DNA of 64,000 nucleotides from Aphelidium insulamus (taxonomy: Eukaryota; Aphelidiomycota; Aphelidea; Aphelidiaceae), in assembly GCA_036784855.1 (NCBI GenBank), contig JAZDSV010000001.1:598501-662500 (forward strand), written 5' to 3'. The translations under genes and the position numbers were made by a program. Positions 33,449 to 45,048 of this stretch are shown here, in pieces (the stretch's first letter is position 1; every line of letters starts with the position of its first letter). The notes under the pieces are model-generated. The model was not told the DNA's origin, did not search any database, and saw only the letters and a list, made by a program, of their open reading frames with translations.

Positions 33449-34304
33449 CTAGTGCACGCCCTCACTGCACAGGGACCAGAGTCGGTTGCAGGTGGCAAAC
33501 TGTTGTGCATCATCCACACCACCATCCTCGGCACTGAGCAGCAGCACAGTCTCCACATCACGGCCGCCCGCAGACTCTGCGCGTGCACATATTAAGCGTG
33601 TGTGTGACAGTGAGTGTGACTGCACAGCACGTACTGACACGGCACTTGACTTGCTGCTGCCCGCCGTGGCCATCCACTGTCTGCATGTCAAACCCGAGGC
33701 TCTTGTAGATCTTTAGCCGCAGTCTGGCTCATTATTGATACATATTATGGACATGCATATATATATATATATATATAGGAGATACAGTATACAGTACCCA
33801 ACGTCGTCAATGACTGGTTGTTGCTCCTCCTGGCGATGTCGCTCCAGCTGCACCTCGGCAGCACTGCACTTGTCCTCCAGGGTGCGTGTGGAGTCGTGCA
33901 ACTGGTTCAGTCGGCGCTGCAGTTGCCCTCGCTCCTCCGCCCACTGCTTCATCTTGCCCGCGTGGTCCAGCTGGCGGTGGGCCCTGTCTGCCTGTTCCAA
34001 CAGTGCGCGGCCCTCCTCCAGCTTGCGTGCCAGCACTGCGCACAGTGTCAACACTGGTTATGTGCATGTGTGTACTATGTGTGTATAGATAGACAGACGG
34101 AGCACACAGAGAGTGACACGGTATACAGACACAGTACACAGACCGACCCTTCTGCTGGGAGAGCACGGCTGCTAGTTGCTGTTCCCGCTGGCGGGCAGTC
34201 TGCTGCATGAGGGCAGACACCCGGCCCAGCACCGCATACTCTTCGCCCGACACAAACTGCTCGCTGAGCGCCTGGATAAAGCTCTGCGTCTCGGGCAGTG
34301 TCAT
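33449..34304 (-). CDS. SPC24: Kinetochore protein Spc24 (Ndc80 complex)
   Basis: The protein has 201 aa in four exons (34148-34304, 33798-34035, 33641-33723, 33449-33576) that close in frame. The N-terminal two thirds are a coiled coil (LARKLEEGRALLEQADRAHR and MKQWAEERGQLQRRLNQL). The C-terminal globular domain begins GLRLKIYKSLGFD, the signature of Spc24, and ends FATCNRLWSLC, matching the family's closing NxLW pattern. With Spc25 it anchors the Ndc80 complex to the inner kinetochore. The match appears only after splicing, because the LRLKIYKSLG block spans the joined exons 2 and 3. The intron at 33724-33797 carries a (TA)n run. Confidence 0.82.
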
Positions 34305-34436
34305 TGCCGTGGGTGGCTGTGTGTCTGTGTGTGTATCTGTATGTGTGCGTGTGTGTATGCTCAGGGACGCGCCTATACGGGAATGCCACACGCGTCTCTA
34401 GCACTACATCTACAGCATATATGTACAGGTGGGCGT

Positions 34437-34853
34437 CTATTGCGGCGGTGGCGGCGGCTGCGGCTGCTGCAAGTGCTGCTCAATGAACTGGTTGAGGCTG
34501 TGGCGATGGGTGCGTCGGTGTGCGCGCTGCTCCTCCGCCGTCAGTGGCCGGTCCACCACCCGGTCCAGCAGGTGTGCGTCGCCCTTGCCGCGGTAGAAGC
34601 GCTCCTGCTGCTCGGGCAGGCAGTACGGCCGCGCCTGGAGTCCAGTGGTGATGGCGGTCATTCTGGTTGTGCCGGCGGCAGATCTGCCAGTGTCCACCTC
34701 GCGGTCCAGCAGGTGCACGTCGTACACTGGTTGATGTGGCTGTGTGGCTGGCTGCTTGACCTGACCCGTGGCTGCTGGATCTGCCGTCACTGCCTGCACT
34801 GGCGCCGTCTGCGCAGGTGTGGCGGCTGCTGTGGGCGTGGACAGCGGCGGCAT
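34437..34853 (-). CDS. Unrecognised small protein with a repeated HLLDR motif
   Basis: 138 aa in one exon. The sequence is Pro/Ala/Thr/Gln-rich at both ends. Two copies of a short motif, DVHLLDREVD and DAHLLDRVVD, lie about 45 residues apart, the second followed by RPLTAEEQRAHRRTHRHSLN. This internal similarity suggests a real protein. No domain was recognised. It ends in a QPQPPPPPQ tail. It is 18 bp downstream of the kinesin-like gene on the same strand, so a missed splice making it part of that gene cannot be excluded. Confidence 0.5.
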   Translation of the reverse strand: MPPLSTPTAAATPAQTAPVQAVTADPAATGQVKQPATQPHQPVYDVHLLDREVDTGRSAAGTTRMTAITTGLQARPYCLPEQQERFYRGKGDAHLLDRVVDRPLTAEEQRAHRRTHRHSLNQFIEQHLQQPQPPPPPQ

Positions 34854-34871
34854 TAAGTGATGATGAGGATC

Positions 34872-36386
34872 TCAGCGCGGGTCAACCTTGTTCTTGGCGA
34901 CACGGCGCCGCCCCCGCCACGGTGTGGGTGGCCGGCACGCGGTGGCAAGCAGCTGTCTCCACCGCCACCCGCAGCTGCCATTAGCGGCGGTATCCACCAT
35001 GCCGTGACTGTTAGCCCCGCCCGCCGCAAGCTCCTGCAGCCGCCTCACTGTTGGGTCGTGGCAGCGGCGCAGCACCTGTTCCTGTGCCTCTGACCGCAGC
35101 CGCTGTGCCGCCGCCAGTGTGGCAGAGGTGCGCGGGGCATCGCGTCGCAGCGGACTCACGCACGCCACGGTCACGGCCATGCACCCGCTCATAATAATCG
35201 ACTGCATGAGGGGCGGTGGCACCGTGTCGGACGTTGATTCATCGCCGCCACCGCCGTCCACCAGCCACAGACGCAACACCGTGCGCTGCGTGCAGTATGG
35301 AGCCGCCGTGTCAGCTGCAGGGGGCTGTTGCTGCTGCTGCCGCCACCGCCTCTCCTCCACCGTGTAACAGAGCGCCACATCCGCGCCTGGCGGCACTGAG
35401 CTGCCTCGGTGTCAGACTCCTCTCTCCTTTTGGCACACATAAGTACCTCTTGTTGCGCTGCCCGATTGCCACCACCTTGAGCACGTCTGCCACCCCTTCC
35501 ACCACGCGCTCTGTAGCGCCGTGAATGTGTGCGCCGTGCACGCCGTCCGCATCTATAAGTGTGTAAGGGTCACGGTACATGCTGCAGTGTACACTTGCCG
35601 CGCTGCCGTATGCACAGACTGTCACTCTGCTCGGTCTCGGACGCGACAAGCAGGTCCCTCGCAGTCCACGCACCGTCGCCGACATCCGTGGTGGCAGTAC
35701 GTCGTCGGCTGAATGCACAGTAGCTGCACCGGACCACGTAGGCGCGCTTGTGCAGCACCGCAGTGGCGGCAATGTGCTCAAACAGTTGGGCGGCCACGCG
35801 CTGCGCCACGCCGTGCTGGTCGGGGAGAGGCGCGGCCACCACACCCTCTGGCCCAAACATTGTGTATGTCCTGCCGCTTCCCGGGGCACCGCCCGCTGCG
35901 ACATCAAAATCAGTATGTATGAGAGGGTGTGTGTGTGGGTGTGCTTATTCACGCATACCCGCCACCACCAGTCCGTACGCCTCTGTCAGACAGGTGGCAA
36001 GCACGGGACGCACAGTCGCGTCATACACCTTGCGCTGGCCGGCATCGCCATCAAACACCTCCATGGCGGCATTAGACTGTAACACCATGCATACACACAC
36101 TCACCGCGTCCATGTGGTACTCGTCGCGCCGGGCACCCAGTCCAGCATCGGGCTGGACGCGGACACGACGCGATGCACCCAGCACGTGCACACAGATGGC
36201 GGCATCGTCGGCACTGTTGCTGCTGCTCATGTGTCGCGCCAGCTCGGCCAGCACGGGCGGTCTGACGCGGGCGCACACTTTTATCGTGGCCGTCTGCCCA
36301 AGCTTCACGGTGCCGCCAGTCACTGTTTTGCCCGCGCCCTGCGCATCCTTTGGCGGCAGTGGCGGTGGTTGCTCTGCCTGCTGCAT
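34872..36386 (-). CDS. Degenerate kinesin-like motor protein
   Basis: The protein has 445 aa in five exons (36105-36386, 35959-36076, 35593-35895, 35447-35552, 34872-35400); the lengths sum exactly to 446 codons. The kinesin fold can be followed end to end: IKVCARVRPP (beta-1), VYDATVRPVL, EAYGLVVAAGG and P-loop APGSGRTYTMFG, the ATERVVEGVADVLKV helix, NKSSVPPG where kinesins have switch I NxxSSRSH, LWLVDGGGGDE where they have LVDLAGSE, and AVTVACVSP. Key catalytic positions are altered: the P-loop Lys is Arg, and switch I and II are broken. The SKLT microtubule-binding segment is not evident. There is no long coiled coil, so it may be an ATPase-dead, regulatory kinesin. The 36077-36104 intron is only 28 bp. 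Confidence 0.72.
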
Positions 36387-36511
36387 ATGTCTATATACTA
36401 TGTCTACTTATGTGTATATCTCTCTGTGTATATGCGGTAGTTGTGTAGTGCGTATATACGGATGTGTTTATATACGGAGTTATAAATAGGAATGATATAG
36501 TACATTAAATA

Positions 36512-37308
36512 TTACAGACTGTCGTCGGTGCGAATTCTCTTGCCGTGACTCTCCTCTGGCTGCTCTGTGGTGTCTTGGCTACTTGATGCTTCTTGCGTAT
36601 CCGGAGACTGCTGCCGCGCAAATGCCCGCTTCAGTCCACCGTTGTCGTCAACGTGCATGGCCTCACTGACTGCATTGTTGTCCAGCTCCACGTCGTCATT
36701 GTAGTCTTCGCCGTCACCGTCATCATCTGCGCCGCTGTTGTGCGCGGTGGCCACGCTGTTGGACTCGTCCACTCCAGCATCCGCTGGTTGCTGCTTGCCG
36801 GCACGCGAACGACGCCGCTGTTCCTGCCGCTTGACCGTCTGTGTCTGGCGGTGCTCTACAGTAATAAATATTAATAGACGTTAGCTTACATTATATGTGT
36901 ATATGTAGATAGCACTCACCCTGTAAAAGTGTGCGCACATGCGGTACAAATGCCTCCAGGTCCAGCTGTTCCAGTGCATTCAACACATCCTCTGCGCCAA
37001 TGCTCTTGTGCGCGGTAGTGCCACCAGCGGCCACCTCTTGCGCCCTGCCGTGCTCAACAATTAGCTATCTGCAATTGCACTCGCTGCACTTGCATGGCCG
37101 TGAGGTAGTTGATGAATATGGTGGCGCCACGGCTGATGGCCTGCTTGGCATCCTTGTTCAGCATGGTGCCATCGGGCAGCTGTGCATTTATATGTATGAG
37201 TATATGAGAGAGAATTCAAGCATCCATGGCACCCACCACGCCCTTGCATATGCGGGCCAGCGCGCTCTTTGGCAGCTCCAAGTCGTCCACGCTGGTCGTT
37301 GATGCCAT
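36512..37308 (-). CDS. DPB4: Histone-fold subunit of DNA polymerase epsilon / chromatin remodeller (Dpb4/POLE3)
   Basis: The protein has 206 aa in four exons (37237-37308, 37090-37179, 36920-37034, 36512-36855), closing in frame. The histone fold is typical of Dpb4/POLE3: LELPKSALARICKG, LPDGTMLNKDAKQAISRGAT, IFINYLTAM, then SIGAEDVLNALEQLDLEAFV. Family members pair with Dpb3/POLE4 in DNA polymerase epsilon and also occur in ISW2/CHRAC remodellers. A basic segment (KRQEQRRRSRAGKQQ) follows, then an acidic tail (DDDGDGEDYNDDVELD), ending KRIRTDDSL. Acidic tails are usual in this family. It lies 126 bp upstream of the kinesin-like gene on the same strand. Confidence 0.85.
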
Positions 37309-37571
37309 TATTGATTGTTGGCTGTAGTACCTTGCTTACACATACTGTGACAATGTTCTGCATTGCTAAGCACCTGTTCAACTATACGCAAATCTCTTGA
37401 CCTGTCTATGACGGTCTACAGGTCTGGAAGAAGATCACATAACATAACCCTGCTCCTGACAACGACGCACACTGCACATATTTATAGTGCTGCACTCGCC
37501 GTTGCCATCCAGTCCTCCTACAGCTACATACACCACATCCATATAGATAATAATCAAAGTAAAAGTTCAAT

Positions 37572-40500
37572 ATGACTTCACTGGCACAGAGGTCTGTGCA
37601 ACACAACTACATACTATTCCAATACACCTTGCTGACCAATGTAGATTTGCATTTGGACTGCGTGTCAGTGGGCATGGACCGGCAGCGGGATTCGTGGACG
37701 AGTTCCACATGGTGTACGTGGCCGGCGCCGCCATCGTCGCCTTCAACACCGAGAGCAAGGCGCAAAAGTATTTCACCGTGCTGGACAGCGCCTCTGCCAG
37801 CATCACCTGCATCACCACGAATATAATCGGGCGACTGTTTGCCGTGGCTGTCAGCGATCCGGCAGCCGGCGCGTCCGTTCTAGTCTATGATTTCCTGACC
37901 GGCAAGCGCCGCAAAACTATTCAAGTGTCTACGGCCAGCGCCGCTTCATCTACGGCCGGCAAGGTACTTACGCGTGCTGCTAGTTTTGTTCTTGTTCTTT
38001 CTGACACTTTCGGCAGGGACTGGAGATCGTGGCGCTCGCCTTCTCGAATGATGGCAAGTTCCTGCTGACACAGACGGGTGGCGGCGTTGGCGGCGCGGAA
38101 CTGTCCACCACAATGTGGTCCTGGGAGCGTGGCAAAGTACTCGCGACCGTCAAGAGCACTCTGAGCGCCGACGCCACCGTGACGCAAGTGTCGTTCAATC
38201 CGACGGACGCCACGCACATTTGCGTCACTGGCCGCAACACGCTGCGCTTCTTTCGCTACGTCGAAGGGCAGCTGAAGCCGGGTGGTGGTCGCTTTGAACT
38301 CAACGTACGTTCGTGCTGTATGAATGTATAGACTGGATCTGACGGTCTTTGCAGAACTACCAGTGCCATGCGTGGACTGCCGACAACAAGGTGATTGCCG
38401 CCGCGGAGAACTCGGCATCCATGCTGCTGTGCAGTGCCGACGAGTATCGCTCTGAAGTGGCGGTGCGTGAAGGTGCCGCGCAGACCACGCCCAACGTGAC
38501 ATGTCTGCTGACCGCCGACAATGCCATCATTTGCGGCACCGCGTCCGGGCATGTGAGCATTTATGAGCGCGGCAGCGGTGAGGAAGCCTACACCAAGGTC
38601 AAGGAGTATCCGGTGCTGGATGCTAGTGCCGGTCTCCAATGTCTGGCGTCCAACTCGGCGCGCGATAATGTGGTCTGCATCACGGACGCGGCGCAGATCT
38701 GTCACATTCCCTTTGTGACTATCGAAGTGGCCAAGGTGAGCGGATGTTTAGGACTCGCAGTACATTACTGACACATGTATCCACAGAGCGATGAGGCCAA
38801 GTTTGACCTGCTGTGCGCCCCGTGCCACAGCGGTCCCATCACCGGCATGGACGTGTGCATACGGAAGCCGATAGTGGCCACGTGCGGCGCCGATCGCACC
38901 ATCCGCATCTGGAACTACCACGACGACTCGCTAGAGTTCGTCAAGTCGGTCAATGAGGATGTGCACAGCGTGTCGGTACATCCGTCCGGCCTCTACTTGC
39001 TTGCCGGCTTCAGCGACAAGGTCCGCATGATGACGATTCTCATTGACGATTTGCGAACGTTCAAAGAGTTCAACATTCGCAACAGCAAGGAGGTACCCAG
39101 CTGCTATTTGAAGCTGCTATATTATTTACATCTCTGTAGGTCCGGTTCAGCTCTGGTGGCCAGTACTTTGCCGTGGTGAACGGGGCTCTCATTCAAGTGT
39201 TTGACACGTGGACATTTGAGCAAATCGGCACCCTGCGCGGACACGAAGGCCGCGTAAAGTCCCTGGCGTGGACCGAAGACGATTCCAAGTTGATCTCGTC
39301 CGGGATTGACGGCGCAGTGTACGAGTGGTCCGTGCGCACACTGAAACGCACCAAGGACTACGTGGTTAAGACCTGCTCGTACAACAATGCCGTCCCGTCC
39401 GCCACCACGAACGACACTCTGTTCGCCGTTGGGACCGATGGCAACATCAAGGAACTGTGCGACTCGGCCGTGGTCCGTGAGCTGAAGTTGCCCGCGGTGG
39501 GCACCCAGATTCAGACACTGGCCACGGTGCGTGCCATGTTTGTGGCCACCAGTGCCGGCACGTTGCTGCACGCCACCCTGCCGCTGGACAGTGAGGCCAA
39601 GTGGACCGAAACGCGGGCGCATTTCGGATCCATACTGCGTATGGCCAAAACCGCCGATGACAAGTATGTGTTCACCGCGGGCGAAGACGGGTGTCTGAAT
39701 GTGTTGCGCGTGGAGGCGCCCGAGTTCAACACCAAGGAGCAAGAGGTTGTGCTGGCGGCCGAAGTGCTTGTAAGCCGCTCCGAACTAGATGCAAAGATCA
39801 CTGCCATGAAGGACCTCAAGACCCGGGTGGAGGAGCGTAAAATGGAGCACGAGTACCAGCTGCGTGTCAAGGACATGACATTCACCGACAAGATCAAGGA
39901 CATCAATGAAAAGTATGGCGAAGAGCTGGAAGCGCTTCAGCAGCAGCACGCATCCCTCATCAAGGAGAAGGAGAATGAAGTCAGCCGGCACCAGCAGTCC
40001 ATGCAAGATGAGACCGACCGGCACGCCAAGGAGATGAGTGAAATGGAAGCGACGTACAATAATCGTCTGAGCGCCGAGTACACCAAGTTCCAAACACTGG
40101 AAACCAGGGCCAACGAGATCAAGCTGCAGTGGGAGAAGCAGCTGCAGGATATGGAGCAGTCCAAGGATGCGGCCGTGGCAGAACTGGCACAGTCCTACGA
40201 GAAAAAATTGGGCGCACGCCAGGCCGAAATTGAATCCCTGCAAGAGGAGATGAAGACTCAGCTGCTCGAGTTTGAGGAAATGACCAAGGAGATGGAAGTG
40301 GACGCCGACAATGAAATCATTGAATTGAAGACGCGGTTCGAGAAAAAGGTACAGGACGAAAAAGAGCTGTGCATGCGGCTCAAGGGCGAAAATGCAATAA
40401 TGAAGAAGCGGTTCCAGACGCTGCAGTCCGAGATTGCCGGCTACAAAGACGAGCTGCAGCGGATGACGGCGGAGGAGAAGCGACTACAGACCGTCATCAA

Positions 40501-41331
40501 GGGTCTGGAGAAGGATGTGATCAGCTTGCGCAAAGAGGTCAGTATTGCAGTAGTATCTGTAACACAATGATTATAACTGTACTGTCAGGTTCAAGAACGC
40601 GACGAGACCATCCAAGACAAGGAGAAGCGCATATACGACTTGAAAAAAAAGAACCAAGAGCTGGAAAAGTTTCGATTCGTGCTCGACTACAAGATCACCG
40701 AGTTGAAGCATCAGATTGAACCGCGCGAGAATGAAATCGAAGAGCTCACGGCCAAGATTGCCGATATGGACAGCGAGTTGGAGCAGTATCATCGCATCAA
40801 CACCGACTTGGAAGCGGTGGTGGCCGACCTAAAGTTCAAGGTGCAAACTTGTGAAGCCGAAGTGGCCAAGGAGAAGGAGCGTGTCCACGTGGCCAGCGTG
40901 GTTGTCAAACGCTTCAAAGTGGAGCTCACCCACTGCATCGGCAACATCAAGGACACAAATGCTTTCAAGGTGCGTGTGAAGTGTATTGAATACCTAGATC
41001 TTGCTTGAATACTTACATTGCAGACTCAACTGCGCGCTCTGTACCAAAAGTACTGCCAGGGCATTGACTTGGTCAATGAGACGGAAAAGGACTTTCAGCA
41101 AGAGTTCAAGCGACAACGCGCCCATCTGGAGTTGTCGATATCATCGCTGCGCAATAAATACCAAAAGAACCAGCTGGTGCACCGTGCCGAGAACAATCGC
41201 ATGATCTCCGAGAACATGGCCATCATCCAGTACGTGTCCATGCACGGATATATATGTGGCTTAATAACACAATAACCTGTAACAGGGAAATCAACGACCT
41301 GCGCCGCAGCATGAAACACGGCCACCAGTAA
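37572..41331 (+). CDS. CFAP57: Cilia- and flagella-associated protein 57 (WDR65)
   Basis: The protein has 1,114 aa in nine exons (37572-37591, 37645-37963, 38017-38304, 38355-38735, 38787-39092, 39140-40537, 40589-40969, 41024-41229, 41286-41331), all joins in frame. The N-terminal 600 residues are WD40 repeats (GADRTIRIWNYHDDS, LRGHEGRVKSLAW, SSGIDGAVYEWSVR). The rest is continuous coiled coil from about 39790. The short first exon joins to give AQRFAFGLRV, the start typical of CFAP57. The protein belongs to the axonemal regulatory region around inner-arm dynein g/d and the modifier-of-inner-arms area. Its presence implies a motile flagellum. Confidence 0.95.
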
Positions 41332-41572
41332 TATCACAGCCAGCAGCAGTGATTATTAGTACTCACTCATAATATAAACGCTCGCTGCCAAGAATGCGCG
41401 TGCTTTGTTGTCGTCGTGGCGCCCCCGCCTAAATAGATGGACACTTGCACAACGCTGGTCGCTGTCATTGTGCACGTTTACTCGCACTCTCTGTACACCT
41501 GCCTGCGTACTGCTTTACTTGGCCGATACGAACGCTGCAGCCCTCTTCCACTGATCGTCCACAACAGCAGTC

Positions 41573-43543
41573 ATGAGTCAGCGGAGCCGGGTGTTTGCCG
41601 CGGCGGAGCGGTACTGCACCTACATGCTGTGCTTGGCCGCCTGCATCACGGTCTACATCGCGGGAATGAACCACTACCTGGCGCACAATGTCAATGGCGT
41701 GCTGGGCGGCGACGACGCAATGGCCACCATCAACACTGGGTACAGCGCACGCGGACGGCTATCTACCCCGCCACTACTGCCGCCTAATCCATCCCGACCG
41801 CAAGTTGTGCTATCGGATGATGCAGCAGCGTCGGGGAAGAATGGGACTGATGTTCCGGCCGCAGAGTCGGCGCTGCTCATGCCAGTGTCTGCGCCAGTGT
41901 CGATTGTCACCACGCTGTACACTGGCCAGATGGCGAACCTGCGCCGATTCATCGGGGTAAGTGCATGCATCGCGTCGGTGTATCCTCTTGCTCACTACCC
42001 CGCAGTCCATCCACCGGCTACGCGAACGAAACTACAAGGATCTACCGCGAATCGTGGTGTACGGCCACGGACTGACCGCGCACGAGCAAGAAGAGATTTC
42101 ACTGTGGTGGAATGTTCATCTGCGTATGGTACAGTTTGATGCCGCGGATGCCAGCACGGACACATTGGTGACACAGAGTGAACTGGCAGACACGCTCAGT
42201 GCGCTTAAAGAAACGGTGCTGCAAGACGGGGCGGCAGCATTCATTGACAGCTCTCAGACTGTGGCTGATGCAAAAGCGTTGCAGCGTATCGGCTCTCATC
42301 TGGACAAGAGTGGATTTGTGCTCGCGGCGGCCAAGTTGGCGCGCAGCGGTGGTAATGCCGCCGCCGATACAGCTTACTCGACAACATCTTCGGCCAAACT
42401 AGTTATTCGAGCATATCACGCGCAAAACGAGTACTTTCAGCACCAGGTGGTAGATTCACTGAACTGTCTGCGCGGCCACAACTGTCCCGTCGATGGCTCC
42501 GTGTTTGTGGATGAGAGCGACATGGTCGAGGGGGCAGAGAGCGCCGAATCGCTGCTAGGCGGTCAGGCTTCGCCAGAATCGATGCGATACTTTTGCAATA
42601 TCCAGCTCCGTGAGGATGTCATATACGAAAACATTGGCGATTCTTCGACGGCACTCAATTTTACAGATGGCGAAGTCTTTAACAAGTCAAGCCACGCTGA
42701 TACCATACACATTGGAGTCGGCGTGCCGACGACCAGCATGCGGCAAGCGGACTGGCAGTCTTCGTCTGTACTGACGACATTTCTGCCCGGCTTTCTGCAG
42801 TCTATTCGAGACCAAGACACGGCATCTCGATTTCATTTCACGCTCTACATTGGCTACGATTCCGGAGACAAGTTCTGGGACGCCGAAGATGGCGGCAAGT
42901 TGGTCAAGTCGGCAGTCAGGGACGCAATTGCCGCGCACCCAGACAACAATGTGAGCGTCAAGTTTGTCCGCCTGCCCTACTCCAACGGCTGGGTGACATT
43001 TATTTGGAATCGTTTGTACGCGCTCGCAATGCATGACGGTCAGCACTACTACTACCAGGTGAATGACGACTTGGTGCTGGAGTCGGGTGGCTGGGCTGGA
43101 CGGCTCGTCGGCATGCTCTCCGCCAACGATGACTTTGGTGTTGCCGGTCCGTTCGATCCGAAATGGAATTGCACAATCCTTACGCAGGCCATGGTATCTC
43201 GCACGCACTGGTCCATCTTTGGCACATTCTATCCCGTGGAGGCAGGTGGTGACTACTTGTTTATCTGTATGTCAACAGCAAGTAATCCGATGACTAGATC
43301 AAGGACTGGTATAGCGATTTCTGGCTGTCCAAAGTGTACGGGCCAGAGCACACTTACTGTTCCAGCGATAACAGGGCGGTAAACCTGCGTGACAAGGGCA
43401 CACGCTACACTCTCTGCAACAGAGTCAACTGGTACGAGGCCGTTGTCCGCGACCGTGGCGTGGTCAAAAAATGGCAAGCTGCGCACGAGCAACAACTACA
43501 GCAGCAACAATCTCCTCAGCAGCCCGCGCCTACAACATTGTAA
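41573..43543 (+). CDS. Type II membrane glycosyltransferase-like protein
   Basis: The protein has 621 aa in three exons (41573-41956, 42006-43241, 43298-43543), closing in frame. A short basic tail and one membrane helix (YMLCLAACITVYIAGM) give type II topology. A Ser/Pro stem follows. The catalytic-type region shows IHIGVGVPTTSMR, TLYIGYDSGDKFWD, a probable DxD-like site YYYQVNDDLVLE, FGVAGPFDPKWNCTILTQ, HWSIFGTFYPVEIKDWYSDF and WLSKVYG. This order suggests a GT-A glycosyltransferase of the secretory pathway, but I cannot name the donor or acceptor. Intron 2 is best read as GC-AG (donor GCAGGT at 43242), because that join alone gives PVEIKDW. The C-terminus is Gln-rich. The gene diverges in sequence from the 17.9-kb gene. 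Confidence 0.72.
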
Positions 43544-43579
43544 TCAATTCCACGACAACGCATGAGTACACTAAAGCAT

Positions 43580-44729
43580 TTAAGCCAACTTTCTTTTTGC
43601 CTTCTTTTTCTTTGTGTTGGCATCGACAAACACCGACAGTGATGGCTGGATAGCGACAGGAGGTGGTGGTGGTGCTGCAACAGGTTTCACTGGTGATGAA
43701 GGCGTTTCGAGAGGTGGATTATCATCTGGGGCTGTCTGTGTGTTTACAATAGGCTGTGCGTCCACCGCAGGCTCCGTCGCAGTTTGCGTTTCGGTCGGTG
43801 CCGGCTGGCTACTATTAATCTCTTCTGACGGCGCCAAATCATCTTGAAGTGGTACTTGTTCGTATTGTTCATTGGGAGTGTGAAAAGCTGTCCAGAGCTG
43901 TGAGACCGCATTATCCGTGACAAAGTCTACGATAACCTTGTCCCGCTCGTCCACGCTGTAGGCAGACACTGTCCGCTTGCCAAACAATGCCGCGTCCTCT
44001 GTGTCCCTCAACTTGACATAGCCTGAAAATGAATGTAAATAAGTGTAAGTACACAGTTCACTCACGCAGTCGCCAGCTCTTGGTCATGTCCCTGGGAAGC
44101 TCCTCCAGCATTGCGTTGATAAAGTCAGTTTGCCGCGCGAGAGCCTGAGACAGGTGCTGGACCGTGCGCGCCGAGCCCGCAGACAGTGCCAGCAGTGGCA
44201 CGATCGCATGTCGACTAACCTCGTCCGCGGATGACTGCGCCATGCTGCTAGTCCACTTGGCCGTGCGTGCACCGCCAACCGTGAACGACACTGTCAACGA
44301 CATGGTGGCCGGCTGCAATGTGTAAACAATACGAATGCACGGCATCATACCACGACACCGCACCGTGGAGGCCGCAAAGTCGATGCTGACCGTGCCTGGT
44401 TTGTCGCCATTGATGGTCGACACGATGAGCGATAGGACGGGCGGCACGGACGACGCGTCCAGACCTGGTACGGCACGCTGTAGGTTAATGACCGGTCTGT
44501 GGTGTAAACGCATACGCAACACACAGATGCATACCGCCACCCGCGCGACTACTGTATCCCAGGCCTCGATACGCTCCGACCAAAACTGTGAAAAGTCTCG
44601 CGTAACCATCAGATGCCAGGCAGCGTCGGGGGAGTTCACTGGCGATGCAGTAGTTTCAACTAGCGCATAGACAACCATGGGCATTGGACCCATGGGCGTG
44701 CTGGCTGTGCATTTCACCTGTTTCCACAT
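43580..44729 (-). CDS. NHEJ1: XLF/Cernunnos (Nej1)-like non-homologous end-joining factor
   Basis: The protein has 347 aa in three exons (44541-44729, 44066-44477, 43580-44022). The N-terminal head has AWHLMVTRDFSQFWSERI, matching the XLF pattern YxLLVTDLxxVWxE. Then comes a block RHAIVPLLALSAGSARTVQH and LARQTDFINAMLEELP, matching the end of the head and the start of the helical stalk in XLF. The long C-terminal tail is disordered and ends in a basic KKKKAKRKLA, like the Ku-binding tail of XLF. XLF filaments with XRCC4 bridge DNA ends for ligase IV. Similarity is patchy, as is usual for this family. The first intron (44478-44540) is 63 bp without an in-frame stop, so retention would only insert 21 residues. 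Confidence 0.6.
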
Positions 44730-44780
44730 TGGTGATGGGCTGTGTGTACTGTGATTACATTGTGCGGTTAAACTGAGCAA

Positions 44781-45048
44781 CGCATCTCGGACATAAGTAT
44801 CTGTGTGAAAGCATTACATTCCTATGTACCACGATGAAAGGACAGACCCATACGTGATATACTAAACTCTGGTATTGTTCAACTGCTTTGATCTTGTCCC
44901 ATTCCGTATCCTACGTGGCCGCATTGTCTCTATCATTTAGGCTTTATGCAGTGGTCATTGTGGAATGTCAATCTTGCCAGCCAAAGTTCTTAATCCTCTA
45001 GTGATACTGTAAATATGCAAATATTGTCACGTTAAGCTAGAATATAAA
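44781..45048. other. Intergenic region
   Basis: AT-rich spacer between the XLF-like gene and the 96-bp tandem repeat. No exon or RNA gene was recognised. Confidence 0.4.
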
